Shown here in pieces: positions 1 through 13,208 of a stretch of DNA of 64,000 bases; the first letter of the stretch is position 1, and each line of letters starts with the position of its first letter. Position numbers and translations under genes: made by a program. The notes under the pieces were generated by a model. That model was given only the letters and a program-made list of their open reading frames with translations, did no database searches and had not been told where the DNA came from. The stretch lies in contig CM082579.2 in assembly GCA_040954595.2 (NCBI GenBank), forward strand, positions 12,958,001 through 13,022,000, written 5' to 3'. Source of the stretch: Balanoglossus misakiensis (lineage: Eukaryota > Hemichordata).

Positions 1-505
1 GTAATTCTCGCAGGATTCACGAACTTAATAATTTTAGGCAAGCGGTAAAATAATTGAAAACAGTGGAATTCATTGGACAAACGTTTTAGTGCTTTGGAAG
101 TTGTTTCGCATTTTAGCCTGTATGTTTATGCGAAGATGGGTACACGTTTTGATTTGAAACAAACTCGAAATTTTATTTTCCGTCGCGGTACGCTAGGTGA
201 AGTTCACGTAACACCGATCTCACGCGCAACTCCTACCACCTAGTGATTCCCGCGGGATTTTTTCCCTTTTAATTTTGGCAAGTGTTTTTTTTTATAATAA
301 ATCAGTTCTGTACAAAATCATGAAATGAAAACCATGCAATTCTTTCAAGAAAGAAAAGAAACCGACAATGATTGCAAGACCACTTCTTGGACGACGACCG
401 GCGATGCATTGAAAGTCGACGCCTTCCGTTTCAGTTGTTATCACGTGGCAAACCACGTAGCAAATCCAACTACGACAGTTGGGTTGACTGTGTACGGTAC
501 CGGTA
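1..505. repeat. Diverged direct duplication, copy 1
   Basis: This stretch recurs from position 1910 in the same orientation, with scattered substitutions and several small indels, including about 20 bp present here near 136-156 and absent from copy 2. It contains the palindromic block CCCGCGGGA near 249. Copy 1 is cut by the window edge, so its true left end is unknown. It could be a segmental duplication or two copies of an interspersed element; I see no clear LTR ends, primer-binding site or coding region. Confidence 0.7.
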
Positions 506-1909
506 CTTCCACACAAAAATGCGTCCATTAGCAAGAGCGTGGAGGACATTACCGGTTCAATCTGATGAGTGCGAGTCCTAATGTTTTACAAATGCTCACA
601 GGCTGGCATATGGTTATTTATTAGAATAGTTAAAGGTATTACAAATGAAATATTACGTAGTTATAGATATTAGGGGATCATTGTCCCCGCATTGCCATAA
701 ATCTGTCGACATCAAGCAAAACATCACAGGTCAGAGGGGGAGAGCCCTGCGTACAGGTCTTGAGTTCCCGACGTTACAGTAGACGGCGTAAGCGGTACAG
801 TTGCCTGATTCAATTAGGCGATTATTGTGATAGCAAACAGTTACGTAAGTTTACTCGGTATCAGTTGTGTATACAGGTATACCGTATAGGCGCTTCCCAC
901 CGTGACTTTTAACCCTAAACAGCCCAGCTCTGCATATTGGTGGGGAGTAACGATTTCACGCGATGCTGCAACATTCAAATCGCAAAACGCTGTGTTCTGT
1001 CGATGTGTTAGGCGGATACTGAGAGCTTGCCGGTACTCGGCAAACTGATTTTCCTGCCGAAATAAAAAAAAAACACACACTTCCAGCACGTCCGCCCATC
1101 TACCAACTTCATCGACAACAGTTGCCAGTCGCGTTTACCGATACTAGTGCGAGGACGAGCGGGGTGCGCGGGGTTAAATTCCTTCAATCACTGTCCCTCT
1201 ATCACACGGTGCTTTAATGTTGAACTCACCGACAATGCTTCATAATAGTATCGCATAATTATTGTATCGAGGATATAATATTTCTACGCCATTGCCGCTA
1301 GACTCCGACTGGTGGGGAAGACTATAATTTTGTGCTAACACTTTTTAAAACTGTGGTTCACCTGAGAGACAACAATCAATTACGTAATTCACCGACACGC
1401 TGGAGTGACCATGTGTAATCACTGTCAGTCAGTATAGCGGTCATCAATTAATCATCACGTCAACTTTATTACAGCATGAACTCAGTGACAAGTAGCCCGG
1501 ATGCGATAGTGACTCCTACGGGATTCCCAAGATCGTTTCCTTTACGTGGGGTGGTTGATCGGGAAAATGTTAATGAGTAAGACGTTTACGTATTCTGGTA
1601 TACTATTTAGGCTGTTTGATCAAAAACAATTCGGTTGTACCGTACGTCATCGAGCTTACGGTGGTATATCCATGCATGCGCAAGCTTTGTAGAATGGCTT
1701 TATTGTCTGAACAGTTAAAAGTTCATTGATTCCCCAAACACGTTAACAATCTACGATTCCCCGTTAGATCAAGTTCACCTACACATCAAACTGCGTCTTA
1801 TGGCAAAAACTGAAATTCTGGCATTTAAAAATGATGTCGACGCCACGGGAATTGTGTGTCTCCAGATCTGTGCCTGCATTTGAAGCGTGAACCTGACACG
1901 GACCGCTTA
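506..1909. other. Unassigned sequence between duplicated copies
   Basis: No coding region with recognisable domains and no clear tandem repeat. A short block near 747-790 (GCGTACAGGTCT and following bases) resembles one near 14795-14840 inside the transposon at 14287-17669, hinting at shared mobile DNA. Confidence 0.4.
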
Positions 1910-2395
1910 GTAATTCTCGCAGGATTCACGAACTTAATAATTTTAGGCAAGCGGTAAAATAATTGAAAACAGTGGAATTCATTGGACAAAAGTTTTAGTG
2001 CTTTGGAAGTTGTTTCGCATTTTAGCCTGTATGTTTATGCGATGAAACAAACTCAAAATTTTGTTTTCCGTCGCAGTACGCTGGTGTGAAGTTCACGTAA
2101 CACCGATCTCACGCGGAACTCCTACCACCTAGTGATTCCCGCGGGATTTTTCCCCTTTTAATTTTGGCATGTGTCAGTATACGTATTTTTTAAAATAATA
2201 AATCAGTTCAGTACAATATCATGAAATGAAAAAAATGGAAACCATGCAATTCTTTGCACGAAAGAAAGAAACCAACATTGCAAGATCACTTAAAAAAACT
2301 TGGACGGCGGCCGATACATTGAAATTCGACGCCTTCCGTTTCAGTTGTTATCACGTGGCAAAGCACGTAGCAAATCCAACTGTGTACGGTTAACT
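1910..2395. repeat. Diverged direct duplication, copy 2
   Basis: Second copy of the sequence at 1-505. Similarity is lost just after the shared block reading CACGTGGCAAA at about 2353, where copy 2 also lacks about 21 bp. The divergence suggests an old duplication rather than an assembly duplicate. Confidence 0.7.
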
Positions 2396-3484
2396 GCGTC
2401 CAATTTTCCCCGAAACAACGTCCAGCTTTTCTGTCGCGATGCATCAATGAATCGACGCAGTGTTTAGCTTGCACGTGGCCGCGTGTTTATCCTGAGCTTT
2501 GGACAAACTTTCCAACCCTGATACATGTACCGGTAGTCACAGATGGACTGTCATAGAGCGTATAACAAAATCACGATTGATCTACCGGTATAATAATCGG
2601 ACAATTTTGTGCATTCAATAAAAACATTTTGGTGACGTGATTTGCACTTACGCCACGATGATGTCCGATCTACCCTTCGCAGCAAATAGATCGCTCGGGA
2701 TCAAAAAAGGCGACGCGGCGTATAGAGGCCGATTGGGTATGGATTGGCAATGCCAGGGAAAATGATCCCCTATTAATATCGAATCAATGATTTGCGCCGT
2801 AACTTTCGGCAAGAAAAGTTACCAAATTTTACGCAGACGTGCAGAATTAATTACAAAATACAGCGACATATATCAAGCCTTTGCTCCATTCGCTTCTGTT
2901 TCGAAAGTTATTCCCTTGATCACTGAGTGACCGTAGTGGTGCTGACCTCATGCTCATATACGGTATATCCGTACAAAGGGTGTTAGCAGGGAACGTTTCA
3001 ATTATGAACGTTATGTACAAATTCTAAAATAGCTTTGTACAGTGAAAGCAATGACCGTCGAAAATTTCAAAATTAATGGACACGCAAGTCGAGATGAGAG
3101 TAATGAATACTTTATTGTGTTACCATGTTGCAAATAACGGATTTCGGACGCCGTATTATCTTAAATAATGACACATGATACGGATGAAATTAGGCGAGAG
3201 AACACCCAAAGTACTGCAAGGTTCGATAATGGTTACTGGGTGATAGACGGTTCCTACCAGCACGTATAACGCATTTCCATTCTTGGTCGTATGAGGGCGC
3301 AATCAAATACAAGAACGGGATTTTTGCGGGATTTACTCCCGCGGGAAAATTATCCAGGAAGTTCGGATTTACGGCGTGTTTCACGCGTGTTATATAACAC
3401 GTCCGCGCGCGAATACTCTCCCGATACCGCAGTAAACACGAGGGATTTTTGCGGACAGTGGTCCCATTACTTTTGTCCGGTAGG
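2396..3484. other. Unassigned sequence up to the satellite
   Basis: No supported gene. Near 3385 there is a perfect 16-bp palindrome CGTGTTATATAACACG followed by alternating CG. Around 3330 the CCCGCGGGA-type palindrome reappears. The satellite begins abruptly at 3485. Confidence 0.4.
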
Positions 3485-4550
3485 GTAAGCTTTCAGCCTA
3501 CCAATGTAGCTATTGTATTTTCCACTTTTTGTAAGTGAAGCCTGACTGTCGCCTGTCTTAGGACACCACTTCATAAGCGGTGTTACCCGTCATTGGCACA
3601 AACAGTCTCAGGAAGTAAGCTTTCAGCCTACCAATGTAGCTATTGTATTTTCCACTTTTTGTAAGTGAAGCCTGACTGTCGCCTGTCTTAGGTCACCACT
3701 TCATAAGCGGTCTTAACCGTCATTGGCACAAACAGTCTCAGGAAGTAAGCTTTCAGCCAACCAATGTAGCTATTGTATTTTCCACTTTTTGTAAGTGAAG
3801 CCTGACTGTCGCCTGTCTTAGGTCACCACTTCATAAGCGGTCTTACCCGTCATTGGCACAAACAGTCTCAGGAAGTAAGCTTTCAGCCTACCAATGTAGC
3901 TATTGTATTTTCCACTTTTTGTAAGTGAAGCCTGACTGTCGCCTGTCTTAGGTCACCACTTCATAGGCGGTCTTACCCGTCATTGGCACAAACAGTCTCA
4001 GGAAGTAAGCTTTAAGCCTACCAATGTAGCTATTGTATTTTCCACTTTTTGTAAGTGAAGCCTGACTGTCGCCTGTCTTAGGTCACCACTTCATAAGCGG
4101 TCTTACCCGTCATTGGCACAAACAGTCTCAGGAAGTAAGCTTTCAGCCTACCAATGTAGCTATTGTATTTTTCACTTTTTGTAAGTGAAGCCTGACTGTC
4201 GCCTGTCTTAGGTCACCACTTCATAAGCGGTCTTACCCGTCATTGGCACAAACAGTCTCAGGAAGTAAGCTTTCAGCCTACCAATGTAGCTATTGTATTT
4301 TCCACATTTTGTAAGTGAAGCCTGACTGTCGCCTGTCTTAGGTCACCACTTCATAAGCGGTCTTACCCGTCATTGGCACAAACAGTTTCAGGAAGTAAGC
4401 TTTCAGCCTACCAATGTAGCTATTGTATTTTCCACTTTTTGTAAGTGAAGCCTGACTGTCGCCTGTCGCAGGTCACCACTTCATAAGCGGTCTTACCCGT
4501 CATTGGCACAAACAGTCTCAGGAAGTAAGCTTTCAGCCTACCAATGTAGC

Positions 4551-7500
4551 TATTATACCTACCAATGTAGCTATTGTATTTTCCACTTTTTGTAAGTGAA
4601 GCCTGACTGTTGCCTGTCTTAGGTCACCACTTCACAAGCGGTCTTACCCCTCATTGGCACAAACAGTCTCAGGAAGTACGCTTTCAGCCTACCAATGTAG
4701 CTATTATATTTTCCACTTTTTGTAAGTGAAGCCTGACTGTCGCCTGTCTTAGGTCACCACTTCATAAGCGGTCTTACCCGTCATTGGCACAAACAGTCTC
4801 AGGAAGTAAGCTTTCAGCCTACCAATGTAGCTATTGTATTTTCCACTTTTTGTAAGTGAAGCCTGACTGTCGCCTGTCTTAGGTCACCACTTCATAAGCG
4901 GTCTTACCCGTCATTGGCACAAACAGTTTCAGGAAGTAAGCTTTCAGCCTACCAATGTAGCTATTGTATTTTCCACTTTTTGTAAGTGAAGCCTGACTGT
5001 CGCCTGTCTTAGGTCACCACTTCATAAGCGGTCTTACCCATCATTGGCACAAACAGTCTCAGGAAGTAAGCTTTAAGCCTACCAATGTAGCTATTGTATT
5101 TTCCACTTTTTGTAAGTGAAGCCTGACTGTCGCCTGTCTTAGGTCACCACTTCATAAGCGGTCTTACCCGTCATTGGCACAAACAGTTTCAGGAAGTAAG
5201 CTTTCAGCCTACCAATGTAGCTATTGTATTTTCCACTTTTTGTAAGTGAAGCCTGACTGTCGCCTGTCTTAGGTCACCACTTCATAAGCGGTCTTACCCG
5301 TCATTGGCACAAACAGTCTCAGGAAGTAAGCTTTCAGCCTACCAATGTAGCTATTGTATTTTCCACTTTTTGTAAGTGAAGCCTGACTGTCGCCTGTCTT
5401 AGGTCACCACTTCATAAGCGGTCTTACCCGTCATTGGCACAAACAGTCTCAGGAAGTAAGCTTTCAGCCTACCAATGTAGCTATTGTATTTTCCACTTTT
5501 TGTAAGTGAAGCCTGACTGTCGCCTGTCTTAGGTCACCACTTCATAAGCGGTCTTACCCGTCATTGGCACAAACAGTCTCAGGAAGTAAGCTTTCAGCCT
5601 ACCAATGTAGCTATTGTATTTTCCACTTTTTGTAAGTGAAGCCTGACTGTCGCCTGTCTTAGGTCACCACTTCACAAGCGGTCTTACCCCTCATTGGCAC
5701 AAACAGTCTCAGGAAGTAAGCTTTAAGCCTACCAATGTAGCTATTGTATTTTCCACTTTTTGTAAGTGAAGCCTGACTGTCGCCTGTCTTAGGTCACCAC
5801 TTCATAAGCGGTCTTACCCGTCATTGGCACAAACAGTCTCAGGAAGTAAGCTTTAAGCCTACCAATGTAGCTATTGTATTTTCCACTTTTTGTAAGTGAA
5901 GCCTGACTGTCGCCTGTCTTAGGTCACCACTTCATAAGCGGTCTTACCCGTCATTGGCACAAACAGTTTCAGGAAGTAAGCTTTCAGCCTACCAATGTAG
6001 CTATTGTATTTTCCACTTTTTGTAAGTGAAGCCTGACTGTCGCCTGTCTTAGGTCACCACTTCATAAGCGGTCTTACCCGTCATTGGCACAAACAGTCTC
6101 AGGAAGTAAGCTTTCAGCCTACCAATGTAGCTATTGTATTTTCCACTTTTTGTAAGTGAAGCCTGACTGTCGCCTGTCTTAGGTCACCACTTCATAAGCG
6201 GTCTTACCCGTCATTGGCACAAACAGTCTCAGGAAGTAAGCTTTCAGCCTACCAATGTAGCTATTGTATTTTCCACTTTTTGTAAGTGAAGCCTGACTGT
6301 CGCCTGTCTTAGGTCACCACTTCATAAGCGGTCTTACCCGTCATTGGCACAAACAGTCTTAGGAAGTAAGCTTTCAGCCTACCAATGTAGCTATTGTATT
6401 TTCCACTTTTTGTAAGTGAAGCCTGACTGTCGCCTGTCTTAGGTCACCACTTCATAAGCGGTCTTACCCGTCATTGGCACAAACAGTCTCAGGAAGTAAG
6501 CTTTCAGCCTACCAATGTAGCTATTGTATTTTCCACTTTTTGTAAGTGAAGCCTGACTGTCGCCTGTCTTAGGTCACCACTTCATAAGCGGTCTTACCCG
6601 TCATTGGCACAGTCTCAGGAAGTAAGCTTTCAGCCTACCAATGTAGCTATTATATTTTCCACTTTTTGTAAGTGAAGCCTGACTGTCGCCTGTCTTAGGT
6701 CACCACTTCATAAGCGGTCTTACCCGTCATTGGCACAAACAGTCTCAGGAAGTAAGCTTTCAGCCTACCAATGTAGCTATTGTATTTTCCACTTTTTGTA
6801 AGTGAAGCCTGACTGTCGCCTGTCTTAGGACACCACTTCATAAGCGGTCTTACCCGTCATTGGCACAAACAGTCTCAGGAAGTAAGCTTTCAGCCTACCA
6901 ATGTAGCTATTGTATTTTCCACTTTTTGTAAGTGAAGCCTGACTGTCGCCTGTCTTAGGTCACCACTTCATAAGCGGTCTTAACCGTCATTGGCACAAAC
7001 AGTCTCAGGAAGTAAGCTTTCAGCCTACCAATGTAGCTATTGTATTTTCCACTTTTTGTAAGTGAAGCCTGACTGTCGCCTGTCTTAGGTCACCACTTCA
7101 TAAGCGGTCTTACCCGTCATTGGCACAAACAGTCTCAGGAAGTAAGCTTTCAGCCTACCAATGTAGCTATTGTATTTTCCACTTTTTGTAAGTGAAGCCT
7201 GACTGTCGCCTGTCTTAGGTCACCACTTCATAGGCGGTCTTACCCGTCATTGGCACAAACAGTCTCAGGAAGTAAGCTTTAAGCCTACCAATGTAGCTAT
7301 TGTATTTTCCACTTTTTGTAAGTGAAGCCTGACTGTCGCCTGTCTTAGGTCACCACTTCATAAGCGGTCTTACCCGTCATTGGCACAAACAGTCTCAGGA
7401 AGTAAGCTTTCAGCCTACCAATGTAGCTATTGTATTTTCCACTTTTTGTAAGTGAAGCCTGACTGTCGCCTGTCTTAGGTCACCACTTCATAAGCGGTCT

Positions 7501-7817
7501 TACCCGTCATTGGCACAAACAGTCTCAGGAAGTAAGCTTTCAGCCTACCAATGTAGCTATTGTATTTTCCACTTTTTGTAAGTGAAGCCTGATTGTCGCC
7601 TGTCTTAGGTCACCACTTCATAAGCGGTCTTACCCGTCATTGGCACAAACAGTTTCAGGAAGTAAGCTTTCAGCCTACCAATGTAGCTATTGTATTTTCC
7701 ACTTTTTGTAAGTGAAGCCTGACTGTCGCCTGTCGCAGGTCACCACTTCATAAGCGGTCTTACCCGTCATTGGCACAAACAGTCTCAGGAAGTAAGCTTT
7801 CAGCCTACCAATGTAGC
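4551..7817. repeat. Higher-order repeat, 25-monomer version
   Basis: Delimited by the diagnostic 21-bp internal duplication beginning TATTATACCT at 4551 and again at 7818. Its length, 3267 bp, equals 25 x 130 + 21 - 4. Diagnostic monomers in order include TACGCTTTCAG (about 4676), CCCATCATT (about 5037), CACAAGC with CCCCTCATT (about 5673) and the 4-bp deletion GGCACAGTC (about 6610). It has one more monomer than the next unit, lying between the CCCATCATT and CACAAGC landmarks. Confidence 0.9.
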
Positions 7818-10800
7818 TATTATACCTACCAATGTAGCTATTGTATTTTCCACTTTTTGTAAGTGAAGCCTGACTGTTGCCTGTCTTAGGTCACCACTTC
7901 ACAAGCGGTCTTACCCCTCATTGGCACAAACAGTCTCAGGAAGTACGCTTTCAGCCTACCAATGTAGCTATTATATTTTCCACTTTTTGTAAGTGAAGCC
8001 TGACTGTCGCCTGTCTTAGGTCACCACTTCATAAGCGGTCTTACCCGTCATTGGCACAAACAGTCTCAGGAAGTAAGCTTTCAGCCTACCAATGTAGCTA
8101 TTGTATTTTCCACTTTTTGTAAGTGAAGCCTGACTGTCGCCTGTCTTAGGTCACCACTTCATAAGCGGTCTTACCCGTCATTGGCACAAACAGTTTCAGG
8201 AAGTAAGCTTTCAGCCTACCAATGTAGCTATTGTATTTTCCACTTTTTGTAAGTGAAGCCTGACTGTCGCCTGTCTTAGGTCACCACTTCATAAGCGGTC
8301 TTACCCATCATTGGCACAAACAGTCTCAGGAAGTAAGCTTTAAGCCTACCAATGTAGCTATTGTATTTTCCACTTTTTGTAAGTGAAGCCTGACTGTCGC
8401 CTGTCTTAGGTCACCACTTCATAAGCGGTCTTACCCGTCATTGGCACAAACAGTCTCAGGAAGTAAGCTTTCAGCCTACCAATGTAGCTATTGTATTTTC
8501 CACTTTTTGTAAGTGAAGCCTGACTGTCGCCTGTCTTAGGTCACCACTTCATAAGCGGTCTTACCCGTCATTGGCACAAACAGTCTCAGGAAGTAAGCTT
8601 TCAGCCTACCAATGTAGCTATTGTATTTTCCACTTTTTGTAAGTGAAGCCTGACTGTCGCCTGTCTTAGGTCACCACTTCATAAGCGGTCTTACCCGTCA
8701 TTGGCACAAACAGTCTCAGGAAGTAAGCTTTCAGCCTACCAATGTAGCTATTGTAGTTTCCACTTTTTGTAAGTGAAGCCTGACTGTCGCCTGTCTTAGG
8801 TCACCACTTCACAAGCGGTCTTACCCCTCATTGGCACAAACAGTCTCAGGAAGTAAGCTTTAAGCCTACCAATGTAGCTATTGTATTTTCCACTTTTTGT
8901 AAGTGAAGCCTGACTGTCGCCTGTCTTAGGTCACCACTTCATAAGCGGTCTTACCCGTCATTGGCACAAACAGTCTCAGGAAGTAAGCTTTAAGCCTACC
9001 AATGTAGCTATTGTATTTTCCACTTTTTGTAAGTGAAGCCTGACTGTCGCCTGTCTTAGGTCACCACTTCATAAGCGGTCTTACCCGTCATTGGCACAAA
9101 CAGTTTCAGGAAGTAAGCTTTCAGCCTACCAATGTAGCTATTGTATTTTCCACTTTTTGTAAGTGAAGCCTGACTGTCGCCTGTCTTAGGTCACCACTTC
9201 ATAAGCGGTCTTACCCGTCATTGGCACAAACAGTCTCAGGAAGTAAGCTTTCAGCCTACCAATGTAGCTATTGTATTTTCCACTTTTTGTAAGTGAAGCC
9301 TGACTGTCGCCTGTCTTAGGTCACCACTTCATAAGCGGTCTTACCCGTCATTGGCACAAACAGTCTCAGGAAGTAAGCTTTCAGCCTACCAATGTAGCTA
9401 TTGTATTTTCCACTTTTTGTAAGTGAAGCCTGACTGTCGCCTGTCTTAGGTCACCACTTCATAAGCGGTCTTACCCGTCATTGGCACAAACAGTCTTAGG
9501 AAGTAAGCTTTCAGCCTACCAATGTAGCTATTGTATTTTCCACTTTTTGTAAGTGAAGCCTGACTGTCGCCTGTCTTAGGTCACCACTTCATAAGCGGTC
9601 TTACCCGTCATTGGCACAAACAGTCTCAGGAAGTAAGCTTTCAGCCTACCAATGTAGCTATTGTATTTTCCACTTTTTGTAAGTGAAGCCTGACTGTCGC
9701 CTGTCTTAGGTCACCACTTCATAAGCGGTCTTACCCGTCATTGGCACAGTCTCAGGAAGTAAGCTTTCAGCCTACCAATGTAGCTATTATATTTTCCACT
9801 TTTTGTAAGTGAAGCCTGACTGTCGCCTGTCTTAGGTCACCACTTCATAAGCGGTCTTACCCGTCATTGGCACAAACAGTCTCAGGAAGTAAGCTTTCAG
9901 CCTACCAATGTAGCTATTGTATTTTCCACTTTTTGTAAGTGAAGCCTGACTGTCGCCTGTCTTAGGACACCACTTCATAAGCGGTCTTACCCGTCATTGG
10001 CACAAACAGTCTCAGGAAGTAAGCTTTAAGCCTACCAATGTAGCTATTGTATTTTCCACTTTTTGTAAGTGAAGCCTGACTGTCGCCTGTCTTAGGTCAC
10101 CACTTCATAAGCGGTCTTAACCGTCATTGGCACAAACAGTCTCAGGAAGTAAGCTTTCAGCCTACCAATGTAGCTATTGTATTTTCCACTTTTTGTAAGT
10201 GAAGCCTGACTGTCGCCTGTCTTAGGTCACCACTTCATAAGCGGTCTTACCCGTCATTGGCACAAACAGTCTCAGGAAGTAAGCTTTCAGCCTACCAATG
10301 TAGCTATTGTATTTTCCACTTTTTGTAAGTGAAGCCTGACTGTCGCCTGTCTTAGGTCACCACTTCATAGGCGGTCTTACCCGTCATTGGCACAAACAGT
10401 CTCAGGAAGTAAGCTTTAAGCCTACCAATGTAGCTATTGTATTTTCCACTTTTTGTAAGTGAAGCCTGACTGTCGCCTGTCTTAGGTCACCACTTCATAA
10501 GCGGTCTTACCCGTCATTGGCACAAACAGTCTCAGGAAGTAAGCTTTCAGCCTACCAATGTAGCTATTGTATTTTCCACTTTTTGTAAGTGAAGCCTGAC
10601 TGTCGCCTGTCTTAGGTCACCACTTCATAAGCGGTCTTACCCGTCATTGGCACAAACAGTCTCAGGAAGTAAGCTTTCAGCCTACCAATGTAGCTATTGT
10701 ATTTTCCACTTTTTGTAAGTGAAGCCTGACTGTCGCCTGTCTTAGGTCACCACTACATAAGCGGTCTTACCCGTCATTGGCACAAACAGTTTCAGGAAGT

Positions 10801-10954
10801 AAGCTTTCAGCCTACCAATGTAGCTATTGTATTTTCCACTTTTTGTAAGTGAAGCCTGACTGTCGCCTGTCGCAGGTCACCACTTCATAAGCGGTCTTAC
10901 CCGTCATTGGCACAAACAGTCTCAGGAAGTAAGCTTTCAGCCTACCAATGTAGC
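7818..10954. repeat. Higher-order repeat, 24-monomer version
   Basis: Bounded by the same 21-bp duplication at 7818 and 10955. Its length, 3137 bp, equals 24 x 130 + 21 - 4. The same diagnostic variants recur in the same order, with private changes such as TGTAGTTTCC at about 8753 and CACTACATAAG at about 10751. These private changes argue that it is not simply an assembly copy of the first unit. Confidence 0.9.
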
Positions 10955-12407
10955 TATTATACCTACCAATGTAGCTATTGTATTTTCCACTTTTTGTAAG
11001 TGAAGCCTGACTGTTGCCTGTCTTAGGTCACCACTTCACAAGCGGTCTTACCCCTCATTGGCACAAACAGTCTCAGGAAGTACGCTTTCAGCCTACCAAT
11101 GTAGCTATTATATTTTCCACTTTTTGTAAGTGAAGCCTGACTGTCGCCTGTCTTAGGTCACCACTTCATAAGCGGTCTTACCCGTCATTGGCACAAACAG
11201 TCTCAGGAAGTAAGCTTTCAGCCTACCAATGTAGCTATTGTATTTTCCACTTTTTGTAAGTGAAGCCTGACTGTCGCCTGTCTTAGGTCACCACTTCATA
11301 AGCGGTCTTACCCGTCATTGGCACAAACAGTTTCAGGAAGTAAGCTTTCAGCCTACCAATGTAGCTATTGTATTTTCCACTTTTTGTAAGTGAAGCCTGA
11401 CTGTCGCCTGTCTTAGGTCACCACTTCATAAGCGGTCTTACCCATCATTGGCACAAACAGTCTCAGGAAGTAAGCTTTAAGCCTACCAATGTAGCTATTG
11501 TATTTTCCACTTTTTGTAAGTGAAGCCTGACTGTCGCCTGTCTTAGGTCACCACTTCATAAGCGGTCTTACCCGTCATTGGCACAAACAGTTTCAGGAAG
11601 TAAGCTTTCAGCCTACCAATGTAGCTATTGTATTTTCCACTTTTTGTAAGTGAAGCCTGACTGTCGCCTGTCTTAGGTCACCACTTCATAAGCGGTCTTA
11701 CCCGTCATTGGCACAAACAGTCTCAGGAAGTAAGCTTTCAGCCTACCAATGTAGCTATTGTATTTTCCACTTTTTGTAAGTGAAGCCTGACTGTCGCCTG
11801 TCTTAGGTCACCACTTCATAAGCGGTCTTACCCGTCATTGGCACAAACAGTCTCAGGAAGTAAGCTTTCAGCCTACCAATGTAGCTATTGTATTTTCCAC
11901 TTTTTGTAAGTGAAGCCTGACTGTCGCCTGTCTTAGGTCACCACTTCATAAGCGGTCTTACCCGTCATTGGCACAAACAGTCTCAGGAAGTAAGCTTTCA
12001 GCCTACCAATGTAGCTATTGTATTTTCCACTTTTTGTAAGTGAAGCCTGACTGTCGCCTGTCTTAGGTCACCACTTCATAAGCGGTCTTACCCGTCATTG
12101 GCACAAACAGTCTCAGGAAGTAAGCTTTCAGCCTACCTATGTAGCTATTGTATTTTCCACTTTTTGTAAGTGAAGCCTGACTGTCGCCTGTCTTAGGTCA
12201 CCACTTCATAAGCGGTCTTACCCGTCATTGGCACAAACAGTCTCAGGAAGTAAGCTTTCAGCCTACCTATGTAGCTATTGTATTTTCCACTTTTTGTAAG
12301 TGAAGCCTGACTGTCGCCTGTCTTAGGTCACCACTTCATAAGCGGTCTTACCCGTCATTGGCACAAACAGTTTCAGGAAGTAAGCTTTCAGCCTACCAAT
12401 GTAGCTA
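10955..12407. repeat. Partial third higher-order repeat
   Basis: Starts with the third 21-bp duplication and follows the same variant order to about 11590. It then departs, ending in near-consensus monomers, two of which carry CCTACCTATG (12136, 12266). This looks like the array edge. Confidence 0.8.
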
Positions 12408-13208
12408 CAGTCGAACCTCGGTATAACGAAATCGCTTACAACGAAAATCCGCTTACAGCGAAAAGGTCACAATGGTCCCGTCTTATCTCTATTCGTTTGT
12501 ATATAAATGACATGCTTTACAACGAAGTCAATTACAGCGAAAGTCTGCTTAAAACGAACTGATTTGTCTTGAGAACAATAGCATTTTCACACCTAGGAAA
12601 ACACCAGACTTCGATCGTATCCAAGTAAAAATGCACAGGAAGTGAACCAGGTGATCGGGAAAACGCGTCTGGTTGTCTTGGCACACAGGCTAACACCACG
12701 TATTGTTTAAGCCGTGATAAGGCTTGATTAAAGGCTTCCGCCCAGCCATACTTACTGCCTTGTGATAAACACAGCTCGTTTGCTCTTCCTTTTATCAAAG
12801 GGGAATTTCAACGATTGCTATTATCGCCTAAAAACTGTGAAAACCGGACAATAAACGTCGCTAGACGGACTTCACACACAAACACATTTACAGTGTGTGC
12901 CCTAATGTCGGAAGTTCTGGTGACGGGCTTTGATCACGCAATGTTTTATCAACTCAATCACTCATAAAAAATGTGACATATAGGGACGCTAAAATTTTGA
13001 ATAATAGCTGGTTGAATTTTGAAGGCAACTTCAGTTCGTAATTCACGTGCGAACGCGCGATGTGTTTACGTATGCTTGTACAGGTAAAATTTAGGACGCC
13101 ATTTTGTTATTGGAAAGCGCCCCCAACCGACTGCGGTTATTGCGAAATACGGATACAACGAAGAGTTTATTGAGGTCCCGTGGTTTTCGTTATACCGAGG
13201 TTTGACTG
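12408..13208. mobile_element. Non-autonomous pogo/Tigger-like DNA transposon
   Basis: An 801-bp insertion with terminal inverted repeats of about 24 bp beginning CAGTCGAACCTCGGTATAAC on the left and, read inward from the right, CAGTCAAACCTCGGTATAAC. It is flanked by TA at 12406-12407 and 13209-13210. Removing the element and one TA restores a satellite monomer of the TATTATATTTTCC variant. Near both ends there are multiple ACAACGAA/TACAGCGAA motifs. TA target and CAGT..-type ends with GGTATAACG are typical of Tc1/mariner superfamily pogo/Tigger elements (family knowledge). I see no transposase, so it depends on another copy. Confidence 0.88.

Larger units (their letters stand above)
3485..12407. 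repeat. 130-bp satellite array, 68 monomers plus a partial
   Basis: Tandem head-to-tail array with an exact 130-bp period; monomers start with GTAAGCTTTCAGCC at 3485, 3615, 3745 and so on to 12380. After correcting for three 21-bp insertions and two 4-bp deletions, 3485-12380 is exactly 68 x 130 bp. Monomers differ at a few positions (for example CAG/AAG after GTAAGCTTT, GTCTCAGG/GTTTCAGG, CATAAGC/CATAGGC/CACAAGC), and these variants recur in fixed order (see higher-order entries). Each monomer contains a short potential hairpin around CCACTTTTTGTAAGTG. The last monomer is interrupted after 26 bp by the element at 12408. I see no coding capacity. A centromeric or heterochromatic role is possible but not shown. 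Confidence 0.97.

Noticed and set aside
3485-3620. GTAAGC...TTTCAG at each satellite monomer start looks like splice sites
   Set aside because: It is a chance feature of the monomer, with no coding exons between them.
3485-12407. Regularly spaced repeats resembling a CRISPR array
   Set aside because: The whole 130-bp unit is repeated with no unique spacers, and the surrounding DNA is eukaryotic.
12532-12798. 88-codon minus frame inside the pogo-like element as a transposase fragment
   Set aside because: No helix-turn-helix or DDE motif; the element is too short and looks non-autonomous.
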